Source of the DNA: Actinoalloteichus fjordicus
GTDB lineage: Bacteria; Actinomycetota; Actinomycetes; Mycobacteriales; Pseudonocardiaceae
Length of the DNA: 64,000 nt
Direction of reading: 5' to 3'
Assembly (NCBI RefSeq): GCF_001941625.1
Contig: NZ_CP016076.1
Coordinates: forward strand, 4,428,249 to 4,492,248
The notes under the pieces were generated by a model, which was not told the DNA's origin, did not search any database, and saw only the letters and a list, made by a program, of their open reading frames with translations. The position numbers and the translations under genes were made by a program. This document shows positions 10,015 through 18,503 of this stretch, one piece after another. Position 1 is the stretch's first letter, and every line of letters begins with the position of its first letter.

Positions 10015-10694
10015 GACGATCCTTCCTGGGCGGAACGGGAGGCGGGATCGATCCACCGCGGGGTGTCGAGCCCCACATGCAAGGGGCCGCGGTGTGGTTC
10101 GGCGTCCCGAGCCACGCGGGGATCACGGTGGTCTCGGACGTCGAGGACTGATCCCCGGCGCGACGCACGCGCCTATTGCTCAAGTTTGAGTTTCGGACGA
10201 GACCCTGGCCGCTCGTCGGGAGATCGATTCGGACTGAAACCCTGACTCCGAGGGCTGCTCAACCTTGAGTTGACAGCCCGACTCCGCTGTGAGCACGGAT
10301 CAGGGGGCTCCTCAAACTAGAGCATCGGGCCCGATCACACAAACTTGAGTAAGACCCCCGGAGATCGACGCCCGCACCCGGCGACCCCAGCGGGCACTGC
10401 CGACCGAAACCGCGACACGCCGACGGCCGACCGGCGCTCAGGCCGCCGTCCGCACACCGCAGGGATGCCGGGGTGCTCGGGTGTGGACCGTGCAGGAGCA
10501 CCGACGCGGGTGAGAGCCGACGGCACGCGGGGCGGGCGACACCGGAACTCGGGAACGGCGGGTTCGGCGACACCGACGTCCTGGCCGGGGCGGCCCGGCC
10601 TGCCGACCTCGGTGGCGTCGAGTCACCCTCGGGCGCCGGGACTGCACAGCACCGAGACTAAATCGGACACCCAGCCCGCATCGGCACTACTCGG
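10015..10694. other. Long gene-free upstream region of the UvrA-like gene
   Basis: This 680-base stretch has no convincing gene on either strand. Its first half carries the repeated CTCAA..TTGAG palindromes. The other half (10350-10694) is GC-rich sequence in which I see no structure. It probably holds the promoter and control region of the UvrA-like gene. Confidence 0.5.
10179..10349. promoter_or_regulatory. Cluster of four CTCAA..TTGAG operator-like palindromes
   Basis: Four related 12-mers: CTCAAGTTTGAG (10179-10190), CTCAACCTTGAG (10258-10269), CTCAAACTAGAG (10311-10322) and CACAAACTTGAG (10338-10349). The first two are perfect in their CTCAA and TTGAG arms; the last two have one altered base in an arm. 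Such AT-richer repeats stand out in this GC-rich DNA. The TCAAG/CTTGA half-sites recall SoxR/MerR-type sites, but the 2-bp centre differs from them. The binding protein is unknown. Confidence 0.6.
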
Positions 10695-11312
10695 TCACAG
10701 GCACTGACCACCGCGCGCGTTGCCGGACAGGGTCCAAGTCCCCGGCGACCCGGCGGAGGACGGGCCGTCATCGACGAGCCGGTAGGCGCCGTCGGCCAGT
10801 CGAGCGATCAGTCGCCGGGTCCACTCGGCATCGCTGCGCGCCGTATGTCCTCGGAGGGCGGCCAGCTCTTCCAGATGAGCCTGACGGTCGCCGGGATCGC
10901 GCGACTCCGGGTCGAGCGGCAGCTCGGCGACTTTGACGTCCAGCGCGGCGAGCCGCTCCCCGAGCAGCGCGATCACCTCGTCGCGGGGCAGTGCGGGCAT
11001 CAGTGCCAGCCCGGCGGCGAGCACGTCGGGACGGTGCTCGGCCTGCCGCAGCGCGTCCCGCAGCAGTCGGAAGAACTCGGCCTCGCCGTCCTGGGTCAGC
11101 TCGTAGTCGACGCGCCCCGGCCACTCCTCGATCTCGGTGGCCTTGAGGAGCCCGAGCTTCGCGAGCTGGCGCAGCCCGTGGTAGATCGAACCCCACTTGA
11201 CGTTGATCCAGCCCTCGGCCGCCCACGAGGACAACTCGGTGTGGAGCAGATAGCCGTGCGCCTTCCCGAACCCCCGCACCACGCCGAGGACCAGCAGTCG
11301 CGTCGCCGACAT
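10695..11312 (-). CDS. PadR family transcriptional regulator
   Basis: A 205-residue protein with an N-terminal PadR winged helix: LLVLGVVRGFGKAHGYLLHT, then WGSIYHGLRQLAKLGLL and a basic wing in VDYELTQDGEAEF. The C-terminal region (about residues 95-190) is helical and fits the Vir_C-like dimerisation domain of PadR subfamily 2. I chose ATG 11312, preceded by GGGAG; the frame is open up to 11348. PadR proteins usually repress detoxification or efflux genes and respond to small aromatic or toxic compounds. It lies between ClpP and the UvrA-like gene, all on the same strand. It may control the latter, but this is only positional. Confidence 0.88.
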   Translation of the reverse strand: MSATRLLVLGVVRGFGKAHGYLLHTELSSWAAEGWINVKWGSIYHGLRQLAKLGLLKATEIEEWPGRVDYELTQDGEAEFFRLLRDALRQAEHRPDVLAAGLALMPALPRDEVIALLGERLAALDVKVAELPLDPESRDPGDRQAHLEELAALRGHTARSDAEWTRRLIARLADGAYRLVDDGPSSAGSPGTWTLSGNARGGQCL

Positions 11313-11444
11313 CGTCTCCCTGTTCGACCGAGGAATCTCGCCGCGCACAGGCTAGACCAGCGGGGATCGCACTCGCCGGTCAGGAAGGCCGTCGGGGCGA
11401 GCACACCTGCCTGCCCCGACGGATCTCCGCGCGAAGAAGGGCGG

Positions 11445-12050
11445 TCAGCCTGCGTGTCGGGGACGCTGGGGCCGCGAGACCACGTGGTCGACGAAGCCGT
11501 ACTCCAGGGCCTCCTGGGCGGTGAACCAGCGGTCCCGGTCGGAGTCCTTGGTGATGCGCTCCACCGTCTGACCGGTCTGCTCGGCGATCAGCTCGGCCAT
11601 CCGCCGCTTCATCTTCGAGTAGACCTCGGCGCGGATCGCCACGTCGGACGCGGAACCGCCCAGGCCCGCCGACGGCTGGTGCATCAGCACCCGCGCGTGG
11701 GCGAGCACGTGCCGCTTGCCCGGCGTGCCGGAGGACAGCAGGAACTGTCCCATCGACGCCGCGAAGCCCATCGCGAAGGTGGCCACGTCGGGCTCGATCA
11801 GCTGCATCGTGTCGTAGATCGCCATTCCGGCCGAGACGGAGCCGCCGGGCGAGTTGATGTAGAGCGTGATGTCCTTCTCGCCGTCCTCGGCCGCCAGCAG
11901 GAGCAACTGGGCGGTGATCCGGTTGGCGATCTCGTCGTTGACCTCGGACCCGAGGAAGACGATCCTCTCCTGGAGAAGTCGTTCGAACACCGAGTCGCTC
12001 AGGTTGAGCCCGGACCCGGCATGCATCTCGGGCGTCGAATTCTCCGTCAT
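11445..12050 (-). CDS. clpP: ATP-dependent Clp protease proteolytic subunit
   Basis: A 201-residue serine peptidase of family S14. The catalytic triad is visible as S99 (GFAASMGQ), H124 (LMHQPSAG) and probably D173 (DSDRDRWF). Near the N-terminus, VFERLLQERIVFLGSEVND is the typical ClpP handle entry. ATG 12050 is chosen because the family start lies here and GAGGAAA precedes it; the frame is open upstream to 12191. It stands alone rather than in the usual clpP1-clpP2-clpX arrangement, so it is probably an extra ClpP paralogue that joins a mixed barrel with a Clp ATPase encoded elsewhere. Conditions of expression are not visible. Confidence 0.93.
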   Translation of the reverse strand: MTENSTPEMHAGSGLNLSDSVFERLLQERIVFLGSEVNDEIANRITAQLLLLAAEDGEKDITLYINSPGGSVSAGMAIYDTMQLIEPDVATFAMGFAASMGQFLLSSGTPGKRHVLAHARVLMHQPSAGLGGSASDVAIRAEVYSKMKRRMAELIAEQTGQTVERITKDSDRDRWFTAQEALEYGFVDHVVSRPQRPRHAG

Positions 12051-12299
12051 AGTCGCCTGTTTCCTCTTCCCCGCATCGAAGTCGATGGCACCGCACCTCG
12101 ACCCTAGGCCCGGCTCCGCCGCGAGGTCGCCCTGTTCGCTCAGGGCAGGACGGAGTACGAACCGGACCGAGCCCCGATGATCGCAGAACACCCGATGCGG
12201 CGTGCGGGCGGCGCCGTCCGTCGGCGAACCCGTCGGGGGCGTCGAGCCGCGACACGCCGTCGGGAGTCGGGCGGCGCGGGACGTGCGGCGCCGCGAGCA

Positions 12300-12660
12300 C
12301 CCGGCCGAGGAGAGAGACCCGCGATCGGGGCGTCGTCGCCGAGGGCACGGTGGCGGATCTGGTCCTGCTCAACGCGAATCCGCTCGAGCAGATCGAGAAC
12401 GTCGGCGACATCGACCGCGTCTTTCGGCGAGGCCTGCCGGTCTTCACTGCGCCGGATCGGCCGGTGCCCTTGCCGTCCGCCTACGCCGCGTCGGAGCCGG
12501 GAGTCCGCACGTTCACCGACGCCACCGGGACCACCGTCGCCGACGGCGTCACGATCCACTACGACACCACGCGGTTCGACGCCGAAGGAGTCCGTGTGCT
12601 CCGCTATGCCGACGCCGCAGGGGAGATCCTGCGCGGGCCGGCCGCCTCGCCACCGGTGAC
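12300..12660 (+). pseudogene. C-terminal remnant of an amidohydrolase
   Basis: The frame around 12335-12440 reads GVVAEGTVADLVLLNANPL followed by EQIENVGDIDRVFRRGLPV. That is the conserved end of metal-dependent amidohydrolases (imidazolonepropionase/prolidase-like), where the composite beta-domain closes. Upstream, the matching HPAEERDPRSG lies in another frame, so a shift is present near 12325, and nothing of the catalytic barrel remains. The coding-like sequence fades near 12640, just before the LysR gene on the other strand. It is a degraded 3' end with no plausible start. Confidence 0.65.
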
Positions 12661-12692
12661 CTCCCGTCGCCCTCCCCGGCCGGGGCACCCGC

Positions 12693-13586
12693 TCAGGTGG
12701 CCGCACCGCGCAGCGCGTCCCGGCAGGCACGCACGGCCGGATGCGCCCCGCTGCCCCGCCGGACGGCGGTGAACAGCCGGCGGCTGCCCCAGGGCTCGGG
12801 AAGCAGCGACAACGGCACCGTCGGCGGCCGGCTGGCCCACACCAGGTCGGAGAGAAGAGCGGCGCCGTGGCCCTGCTCGACGAAGCGGAGGCAGGTCAGC
12901 GCGTCGGCCGTCACGAAGCGGACGTCCGGCTCGAACCCGGCGGCACGACACAGCGCCATCGCCCAGCGGCGGGCCGCGTTGTCCCCGGGCTCCATGATCC
13001 ACGGATGGGCGGCGGCCGACCGCAGCCTCGCGGCGGGGTCGGCTCCCTCGATCGGGAGCGTGCAGGCCAGCCGGATGACGTCGTCGCACAGGTCCTCCTG
13101 CTCGACCTCGATCGGCCGAGGCTCCGGATCGTGCGGGTACTCCTCGGCGAGCACCAGATCGAAGTCCCTGGCCAGCAGGGCGACCAGCGCCTCCTCCGGC
13201 TCGGACTGGGTCACCTCGACCCGCAGCCGGGGATGCGCGTCGCGAAGGGTCGTCAACGCCTGGGGCACCAGGGTGAGCATCGTGGTCTGGAACGCCGCGA
13301 TCCGCAGCGTGCCCACCACCTCCCCCATGGACGCGGCCAGATCCGCCTCGGCCCGCTCCAGTCGCTCCAGCACCGCCTCGGCGTGTGCGACGAGGATCTC
13401 GCCCTGGGCGGTCAGCCGGACCCGCCTGCCCACCGGCTCGCGCAGCGGCACGCCGACCTCCGCCTCCAGCTGCGTGAGCTGCTGGGAGATCGCCGACGGG
13501 GTGTAGGACAGCGCCTTGGCCACCGCCGCGAGGGTCCCCCGATGGCTGAGTTCACGCAGCAGCCGGAGTCGATGAAGATCGAGCAT
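12693..13586 (-). CDS. LysR family transcriptional regulator
   Basis: A 297-residue LysR-type regulator. The N-terminal helix-turn-helix is at residues 1-60 (LHRLRLLRELSHRGTLAAVA, then SYTPSAISQQLTQLEAEVGV). The C-terminal substrate-binding fold begins near residue 90 (GTLRIAAFQTTMLTLVPQAL). Length is standard. It diverges from an EamA/DMT exporter gene across 293 bases, a very common pairing in which the LysR protein activates the exporter in response to its substrate. The inducer is unknown. Confidence 0.94.
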   Translation of the reverse strand: MLDLHRLRLLRELSHRGTLAAVAKALSYTPSAISQQLTQLEAEVGVPLREPVGRRVRLTAQGEILVAHAEAVLERLERAEADLAASMGEVVGTLRIAAFQTTMLTLVPQALTTLRDAHPRLRVEVTQSEPEEALVALLARDFDLVLAEEYPHDPEPRPIEVEQEDLCDDVIRLACTLPIEGADPAARLRSAAAHPWIMEPGDNAARRWAMALCRAAGFEPDVRFVTADALTCLRFVEQGHGAALLSDLVWASRPPTVPLSLLPEPWGSRRLFTAVRRGSGAHPAVRACRDALRGAAT

Positions 13587-13879
13587 GACGCCCCTTCTCC
13601 CACCAGGTGGATTGGTAAGTCAGGCTGACGACGAAGCCTAAATATCATTCACTTTACTGACGATCGGCTCGCCGGCAGCGTGGACGCCGTGTCAGACCAG
13701 CGACGACCGCCGCCACCGGCTCCGCACCCCGCGCCGAGCACCGAACGACGTCCGAATCCGCCCCACGCGGAAGCCCCTCGCGGCGTCTCGACCCGCCGCG
13801 CGCTGCCGCTCCTGCGGCGTCCGCGCGTCGAGGCATCCCCGGCAGGCTGCGGGCGCAGGCGCGGTTCGGCGGCGACGAC
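13587..13879. promoter_or_regulatory. Divergent LysR-EamA control region
   Basis: The 293 bases between the two starts include an AT-rich patch at about 13637-13662 (around CCTAAATATCATTCACTTT), unusual in this DNA and a likely site of the promoter and LysR binding. The remaining bases towards EamA are GC-rich, and no separate gene is convincing. Confidence 0.5.
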
Positions 13880-15001
13880 GTGATCGAGCACCGTCGCAAC
13901 AGGTCCGCCGGGCTCGGGTTCGCAATCGCGGCCGCCCTGGCCTTCGGCGCCTCCGGCCCGCTGGCCCGGCCGCTGATCGACGCCGGCCTGGACCCCCTGC
14001 ACGTCGCCTGGCTGCGCGTCACCGGAGCCGCCCTCTTCCTGCTGCCCGTGGCCCTGCGGCGCCGTCGGATGCTGCGGAGCAGACCATGGCTGCTGCTGGC
14101 CTACGGCGTCTTCCCGATGGCGGGCATTCAGGCCTTCTACTTCGCCGCTCTCGCCCGCATCCCGGTCGGCGTGGCGCTGCTGGTGGAGTTCCTCGGCCCG
14201 GTACTGGTGCTGCTCTGGCTGCGGGTGGTGCATCGCCGACGGGTGTCCCGGCAGGCGGTGATCGGAGTCATCCTCGCCGTCACCGGGCTGACGCTGCTGG
14301 TCGAGGCGTTCTCCGGCGGCGGGCCCGACCCGATCGGCATCGCGCTGGCCCTCGCCGCAGCCGCCTGTCAGGCCGCGTTCTTCCTGTTGTCCGATGCCGG
14401 GGGCGACGACGTCGACCCACCCGCCGTGATCGCCTACGGAGCGATCGTCGGCAGCCTCGTGCTGGTGCCGATCGTCCAGCCCTGGTCGCTGCGCTGGGAC
14501 CTGGTGGGCGGCACGGTCGACGTGGGCGGCATCGCGATGCCCGCGCTGGCTCCGGTGGCCTGGCTGGCCGTGGTGTCCACTGCCGTCGCCTACCTGACCG
14601 GGGTGGCCGCCGTCCGGCGGCTCTCCGCGCCGATCGCCGGGGCGGTGGCCTATCTGGAGGTCGTCACCTCCATCGCGTTGGCCTGGCTGTTGCTCGGCGA
14701 GACCCTGAGTCCGGCGCAGACCGTGGGCGCGGTCGTCGTGGTGCTCGGCGCGTTCATCGCGCAGCTCTCCGTTCCGACGCCCGAGCCGGGCGATCCTGCG
14801 GTGCACCCGCTGCCGGGGAGCCCGATCCCGGCGGCGCCCGCCGATCTGCCGCCGCCTGCCGATGTCTCGGGGCGGCCCGGCCCGACACCGCCCGACGAGA
14901 CGCCGCCCGACGCGACCCCGGCCTGCGACGCCGTCCTCGCCGCCCGCTCCGAGGCGCCCGGCGAGACCGGGCCTGCCCGAGGCGACGATCCGACCCGCTG
15001 A
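13880..15001 (+). CDS. EamA/DMT-superfamily transporter (RhtA-like)
   Basis: A 373-residue inner-membrane protein with about ten hydrophobic segments in two EamA repeats (roughly residues 10-140 and 150-290). Examples are FAIAAALAFGASGPLARPL and VAYLEVVTSIALAWLLLGET, the latter typical of amino-acid or metabolite exporters of the RhtA type. GTG 13880 is used. The last 80 residues are Pro/Ala/Asp-rich and probably disordered, longer than in most relatives. Regulation by the divergent LysR gene is likely. The substrate cannot be read from sequence. Confidence 0.9.
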   Translation: MIEHRRNRSAGLGFAIAAALAFGASGPLARPLIDAGLDPLHVAWLRVTGAALFLLPVALRRRRMLRSRPWLLLAYGVFPMAGIQAFYFAALARIPVGVALLVEFLGPVLVLLWLRVVHRRRVSRQAVIGVILAVTGLTLLVEAFSGGGPDPIGIALALAAAACQAAFFLLSDAGGDDVDPPAVIAYGAIVGSLVLVPIVQPWSLRWDLVGGTVDVGGIAMPALAPVAWLAVVSTAVAYLTGVAAVRRLSAPIAGAVAYLEVVTSIALAWLLLGETLSPAQTVGAVVVVLGAFIAQLSVPTPEPGDPAVHPLPGSPIPAAPADLPPPADVSGRPGPTPPDETPPDATPACDAVLAARSEAPGETGPARGDDPTR

Positions 15002-15131
15002 TCCGGCCTGCGTCGCCCTGCCTCCTCGCCCGACCCGAACCGACGGCCCGCCGGGCCCGACTGTGGCGGCGGTCGGGGCCTGCGAGCCGTCGGTCGGGCC
15101 CGATCGACCAGGACTGCTCGGCTCGGGCCGA

Positions 15132-15270
15132 TCAGCTCGGGTTGATCGCGCGATGGGCGGGCTCGGCGTTCAGCGAGGAGTCGAGCAGCCACGCCGCGCC
15201 TTCGCCGAGGAAGGCGCCGGGCACCCAGGAGTGCGGGTCGGCGAAGCCCCCAGAAGGTGATCTTCACGCA
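15132..15270 (-). pseudogene. Frameshifted C-terminal remnant of a GH10 endo-xylanase
   Basis: On the minus strand the sequence encodes VKITFW, then after a one-base shift GFADPHSWVPGAFLGEGAAW and LLDSSLNAEPAHRAINPS, then a stop at 15134-15132. This is the standard end of family 10 endo-1,4-beta-xylanases (the TxWGxxDxxSW block followed by the LL-D--PKPAY-like tail). The shift falls in a run of five G (15247-15251) where four would keep the frame. Everything upstream of VKITFW is missing, so it is a degraded gene and not merely a sequencing slip. It lies beside the LacI regulator that may once have controlled it. Confidence 0.7.
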
Positions 15271-15428
15271 CTCTGCTGGTGGTCCGACGCCAGGCCGAAC
15301 TGGTGGCCAGACGGGTCCGGCGACCGACGCCCTCGATCGGGACGTCCTGGTTCGACACATCGCGCATCAAGGTCGTACGTCGCGTTGATGTTGGCGTTGC
15401 TGTCTGCACTCGACGCACCAGGATCGAA

Positions 15429-15465
15429 TGAATGTTTCGACATAATTTCCGATTGTTTCCGACAC
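15429..15465. promoter_or_regulatory. LacI-type operator-like repeats before the LacI gene
   Basis: An AT-rich patch contains GTTTCGACA and, 20 bases on, TTCCGATTGTTTCCGACAC (15447-15465). These resemble CCGATAGTTTCGG found at the importer (25596-25608) and related sites at 17239-17260 and 25773-25784. It lies between the xylanase remnant and the LacI start (15563). It is probably an operator for autoregulation, and possibly a relic of the xylanase promoter. Confidence 0.5.
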
Positions 15466-15562
15466 GGTAGAACCGACATAGGCCGGGCACAAGGTCCGAT
15501 CGGCGCAGTCCGTCGTCATCCGGTGGCGACGTCCGGCCTAGAGACCTGGGTAGACTCCGGGC

Positions 15563-16615
15563 ATGCGCGCGACAACGGACTCGGCCGACTCGGCGAAGAC
15601 CCCGACCGGCAAGATCACCATCGCGCACATCGCCGAAGAGGCGGGCGTCTCGGTTCCGACTGTTTCGAAGGTGGTCAACGGCCGCGCCGACGTGGCTCGG
15701 GAGACCCGCAGGCGGGTCGAGGAGATCATTCGCAAGTACGACTACCAACGGCGCAGCGACCAGCGAACGATCAAGGCCAACCTGCTCGACCTCGTCTTCC
15801 ACGAGTTGGAGAGCGCCTGGGCGATCGAGATCATCCGAGGAGTGGAACAGGTCGCCAGGGACAACGAGATGGCCGTCGTCCTCTCGGAGTTCCAGGGCAG
15901 ACGCACCCCCGGCCGGGGCTGGGTCGAGGACGTGCTTCGGCGCAGGCCCGCCGCCGTGATCTCGGTGTTCTCCGATCTCAGCGTCGAGCAGCAGGCGCGA
16001 CTTCGCTCCGGCGGCATCCCCCTGGTGGTGGTGGACCCGGCGGGTGAGCCGGATCCCGACGTCCCCTCCATCGGCGCGACGAACTGGAGCGGCGGGCTCA
16101 CCGCCACCCGGTATCTGATCGGGCTCGGCCATCAGCGGATCGCCGTCATCGGCGGGCCGGAACGCACCCTGTGCAGCCGAGCGCGAGTGGACGGATACCG
16201 CTCGGCGATGGAGACCGCAGGGCTCTCGGTGGACCCGGCACTCGTGCGACACGGCGACTTCCACGTGGAGGCGGGCTACCAGCAGGCCGCCGCCCTGCTC
16301 GGCAGGCCAGACCCGCCCACGGCGGTGTTCGCAGGCAGCGACCTCCAGGCGATGGGCGTCTACCAGGCGGCACGCGAGGCAGGCCTGCGCGTGCCGGAGG
16401 ACCTCAGCGTGATCGGCTTCGACGACCTGCCCGTGGCCCAGTGGATCGGACCGCCGTTGACGACGATCCGCCAGCCGTTGGAGGAGATGGCGGCGGCAGG
16501 CGCCCGGCTCGCGCTGTCCCTCGCGGTGGGCGACGAACCGGCGCACACCAGGATCGAGCTGGCCACCAGCCTGGTGGTGCGGGGCAGCACGGCGGCGCCG
16601 AGACAGGCCGAGTGA
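15563..16615 (+). CDS. LacI family transcriptional repressor (BxlR-like)
   Basis: A 350-residue LacI/GalR regulator. The DNA-binding headpiece, ITIAHIAEEAGVSVPTVSKV VNGRADV, is at residues 18-41, with the usual hinge after it. The periplasmic-binding-like core follows (GHQRIAVIGGP, PTAVFAGSDLQAMGVYQAAR, VIGFDDLPVAQWIGPPLTTI). Actinomycete repressors of this kind control xylan, cellulose or xylo-oligosaccharide genes and are released by short sugars. Similar operator-like repeats lie before this gene, the oxidoreductase at 17391, the importer and the GH3 gene, so it is the best local candidate regulator of all of them. The adjacent GH10 remnant also points to xylan. Confidence 0.93.
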   Translation: MRATTDSADSAKTPTGKITIAHIAEEAGVSVPTVSKVVNGRADVARETRRRVEEIIRKYDYQRRSDQRTIKANLLDLVFHELESAWAIEIIRGVEQVARDNEMAVVLSEFQGRRTPGRGWVEDVLRRRPAAVISVFSDLSVEQQARLRSGGIPLVVVDPAGEPDPDVPSIGATNWSGGLTATRYLIGLGHQRIAVIGGPERTLCSRARVDGYRSAMETAGLSVDPALVRHGDFHVEAGYQQAAALLGRPDPPTAVFAGSDLQAMGVYQAAREAGLRVPEDLSVIGFDDLPVAQWIGPPLTTIRQPLEEMAAAGARLALSLAVGDEPAHTRIELATSLVVRGSTAAPRQAE

Positions 16616-16682
16616 CGTCGCACGAGACGCGGCGCAGCGGATTCCGGCCCCGGTGACGCCCCCGGCCCGGAAGCGCACCGGC

Positions 16683-17048
16683 TCACCAGCGGACCAGGCA
16701 GAACGGGTGTCCGCTCGGGTCGGCGAAGACCCGGAAGCTGGACGAGTCGCTCGGCAGCCTGCGGGCGCCCAGTGCCAGCACCGCGCGCTCGCCCTCGTCG
16801 AGGTCGTCCACCCGCACGTCCACGTGCATCTGCTGCGAGGAGTGCGGATCGGGCCAGCGCGGTGCCTGCTGCTCGGGAGCGCGCTGGAAGGCGATGCCGG
16901 GCCGGTCGGGGGCGTCGCCGATGACCACCCAGTCCGCCTCGTCCTGCACCCGGACCATGCCGAGCACCTCCTGATAGAAGCCTGCCAGCTCAGCGGGCTC
17001 CGGACAGTCGATCACCAAGGCGTGCCAGCGTCCGATCATGGGACTCAT
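16683..17048 (-). CDS. VOC (glyoxalase/bleomycin-resistance-like) protein
   Basis: A 121-residue protein with a VOC fold signature: WHALVIDCPEPAELAGFYQE near the N-terminus, MHVDVRVDDLDEGERAVLAL in the middle and FRVFADPSGHPFCLVRW at the end. It contains the two beta-alpha-beta-beta-beta units of a single VOC domain. Starts at ATG 17048 and 17039 are both possible and neither has a clear ribosome site. Members include glyoxalases, dioxygenases and drug-binding proteins; no specific role can be given. It converges on the LacI gene. Confidence 0.85.
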   Translation of the reverse strand: MSPMIGRWHALVIDCPEPAELAGFYQEVLGMVRVQDEADWVVIGDAPDRPGIAFQRAPEQQAPRWPDPHSSQQMHVDVRVDDLDEGERAVLALGARRLPSDSSSFRVFADPSGHPFCLVRW

Positions 17049-17238
17049 GGTCTCGCGCGGCGGGCAGACCGACAATTCCTGACGGCTCGACTCCGATCGT
17101 TTCGGCTACCGGCTTTCCCGACGACCGGCCTGGTCGACACCGAAATATCGGGGAACACCAGGGGCGAATGGCGCCGCGCCGAGAACTGCGGCGAGCCCTT
17201 GACGATCCGTCGAAGGGTGCCATACCGTCAGCTGCACT

Positions 17239-17260
17239 GAAAGTTTCGGATAGTTTTCAG
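17239..17260. promoter_or_regulatory. LacI-type operator-like site before the oxidoreductase
   Basis: The 9-bp palindrome GAAAGTTTC (17239-17247) is followed directly by GGATAGTTTTC (17248-17258), a second partial copy. GAAA(C/G)TTTC is the known core for the BxlR-type xylo-oligosaccharide repressor of Streptomyces. It lies about 130 bases upstream of the Gfo/Idh/MocA gene. The remainder of 17049-17390 shows no gene. Confidence 0.55.
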
Positions 17261-17390
17261 AGCGAGCCCGGCCCTGCACCGTCCTGGCCGGCGCCGTCGG
17301 TGCACCTCCCGTGCCGAGCCGACCGGCGCGCTCGACCGTCATCCACCCGCCGACCATCCCGCCCGGCGTCGTCGACACCTGAGGAGCCTC

Positions 17391-18503
17391 ATGGCCATCG
17401 CACGCCCCCTGCGCGCCGCCGTCGTCGGTACCGGTGGAATCGCCGAGGTCTGCCACCTCCCCGCGCTGCGCGCCGAGGCCGACCGGGTCGAACTGGTCGC
17501 GGCGGTGGACGTTGACGCGGGCAGACTGGCCGACTTCCAGGCCAGGACCGGCGTCCGACACGGCTATTCCACGACTGCGGAGATGCTGGCGCGGGAACGA
17601 CCGGACCTGGTGCACGTCTGCACGCCGCCCGCCGCACACGTCGATGCGGTCGTCGAGTCGTTGGAGGCAGGCGCGTGGGTCCTGGTCGAGAAGCCGCCCT
17701 GCCGGTCGCTGGCGGAGTTCGACCGCATCGAGGCCGCCGAGCGGCCGGGCGGCCCCTATGCGTCGGTGGTGTATCAGCATCGCTTCGGCTCCGGTGCCCG
17801 GCACGCGATCGAGCTGATCACGGCGGGTGAGCTGGGCAGGCCGCTGGTGGCGCTCTGCCAGACGACCTGGTTTCGCGGCCCGGAGTACTTCGACGTGCCC
17901 TGGCGCGGACGCTGGTCGACCGAGGGCGGCGGGCCCACCCTCGGCCACGGGATTCACCAGATGGATCTGCTGCTCGCCCTGCTCGGCGACTGGACCGAGG
18001 TCAGCGCGATGGTCGGCAGGCTGGATCGCGCGGTGGAGACCGAGGACGTCTCGGTGGCCTCGGTGCGTTTCGCCCACGGCGCGCTGGCCTCGATCGTCAA
18101 CAGCGTGCTGTCGCCGGACGAGGTGAGCAGGATCCGGGTGGACCTCACCAGGGCGACCGTGGAGGTGACCCACCTCTACGGCCACCGCAACACCGACTGG
18201 CGATACACCCCGGCGCCCTCGGTCGTCGACGCGAGTCGACCGCTCGCCTGGGCCTCCCCGGCCGCCGACGTGCCGAGTTCGCACGGGGCCCAGCTCGCCC
18301 TGGTGCTCGACGCGATGGAACGGGGCGAGCGGCCCCCGGTGAGCGGCAGGCAGGGCCGCGAGACGCTGGAGCTGATCACCGCCTTATACCGTTCGGCGCT
18401 CACCGGGGCCACGGTGCGACGTGATCAGCTCACCCCCGACGATCCCTTCTATCACCGGCTGCACGGCGACACCCCCGGCTGGGCGCCCCCGTGCGAGGGA
18501 TGA
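17391..18503 (+). CDS. Gfo/Idh/MocA family NAD(P)-dependent oxidoreductase
   Basis: A 370-residue cytosolic dehydrogenase. The N-terminal Rossmann fold opens with AAVVGTGGIAEVCHLPAL (GxGxxxxxH pattern) and the conserved EKPP lies near residue 100. The C-terminal half is the family's beta-sheet domain (GRWSTEGGGPTLGHGIHQMD, with a possible catalytic His). GAGGAGCCTC precedes ATG 17391. These enzymes oxidise or reduce sugars, inositols or sugar acids. The upstream GAAAGTTTC site suggests that it belongs to the same sugar regulon as the importer and GH3 gene, perhaps acting on a xylose or glucose derivative. The substrate is unknown. Confidence 0.9.
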   Translation: MAIARPLRAAVVGTGGIAEVCHLPALRAEADRVELVAAVDVDAGRLADFQARTGVRHGYSTTAEMLARERPDLVHVCTPPAAHVDAVVESLEAGAWVLVEKPPCRSLAEFDRIEAAERPGGPYASVVYQHRFGSGARHAIELITAGELGRPLVALCQTTWFRGPEYFDVPWRGRWSTEGGGPTLGHGIHQMDLLLALLGDWTEVSAMVGRLDRAVETEDVSVASVRFAHGALASIVNSVLSPDEVSRIRVDLTRATVEVTHLYGHRNTDWRYTPAPSVVDASRPLAWASPAADVPSSHGAQLALVLDAMERGERPPVSGRQGRETLELITALYRSALTGATVRRDQLTPDDPFYHRLHGDTPGWAPPCEG

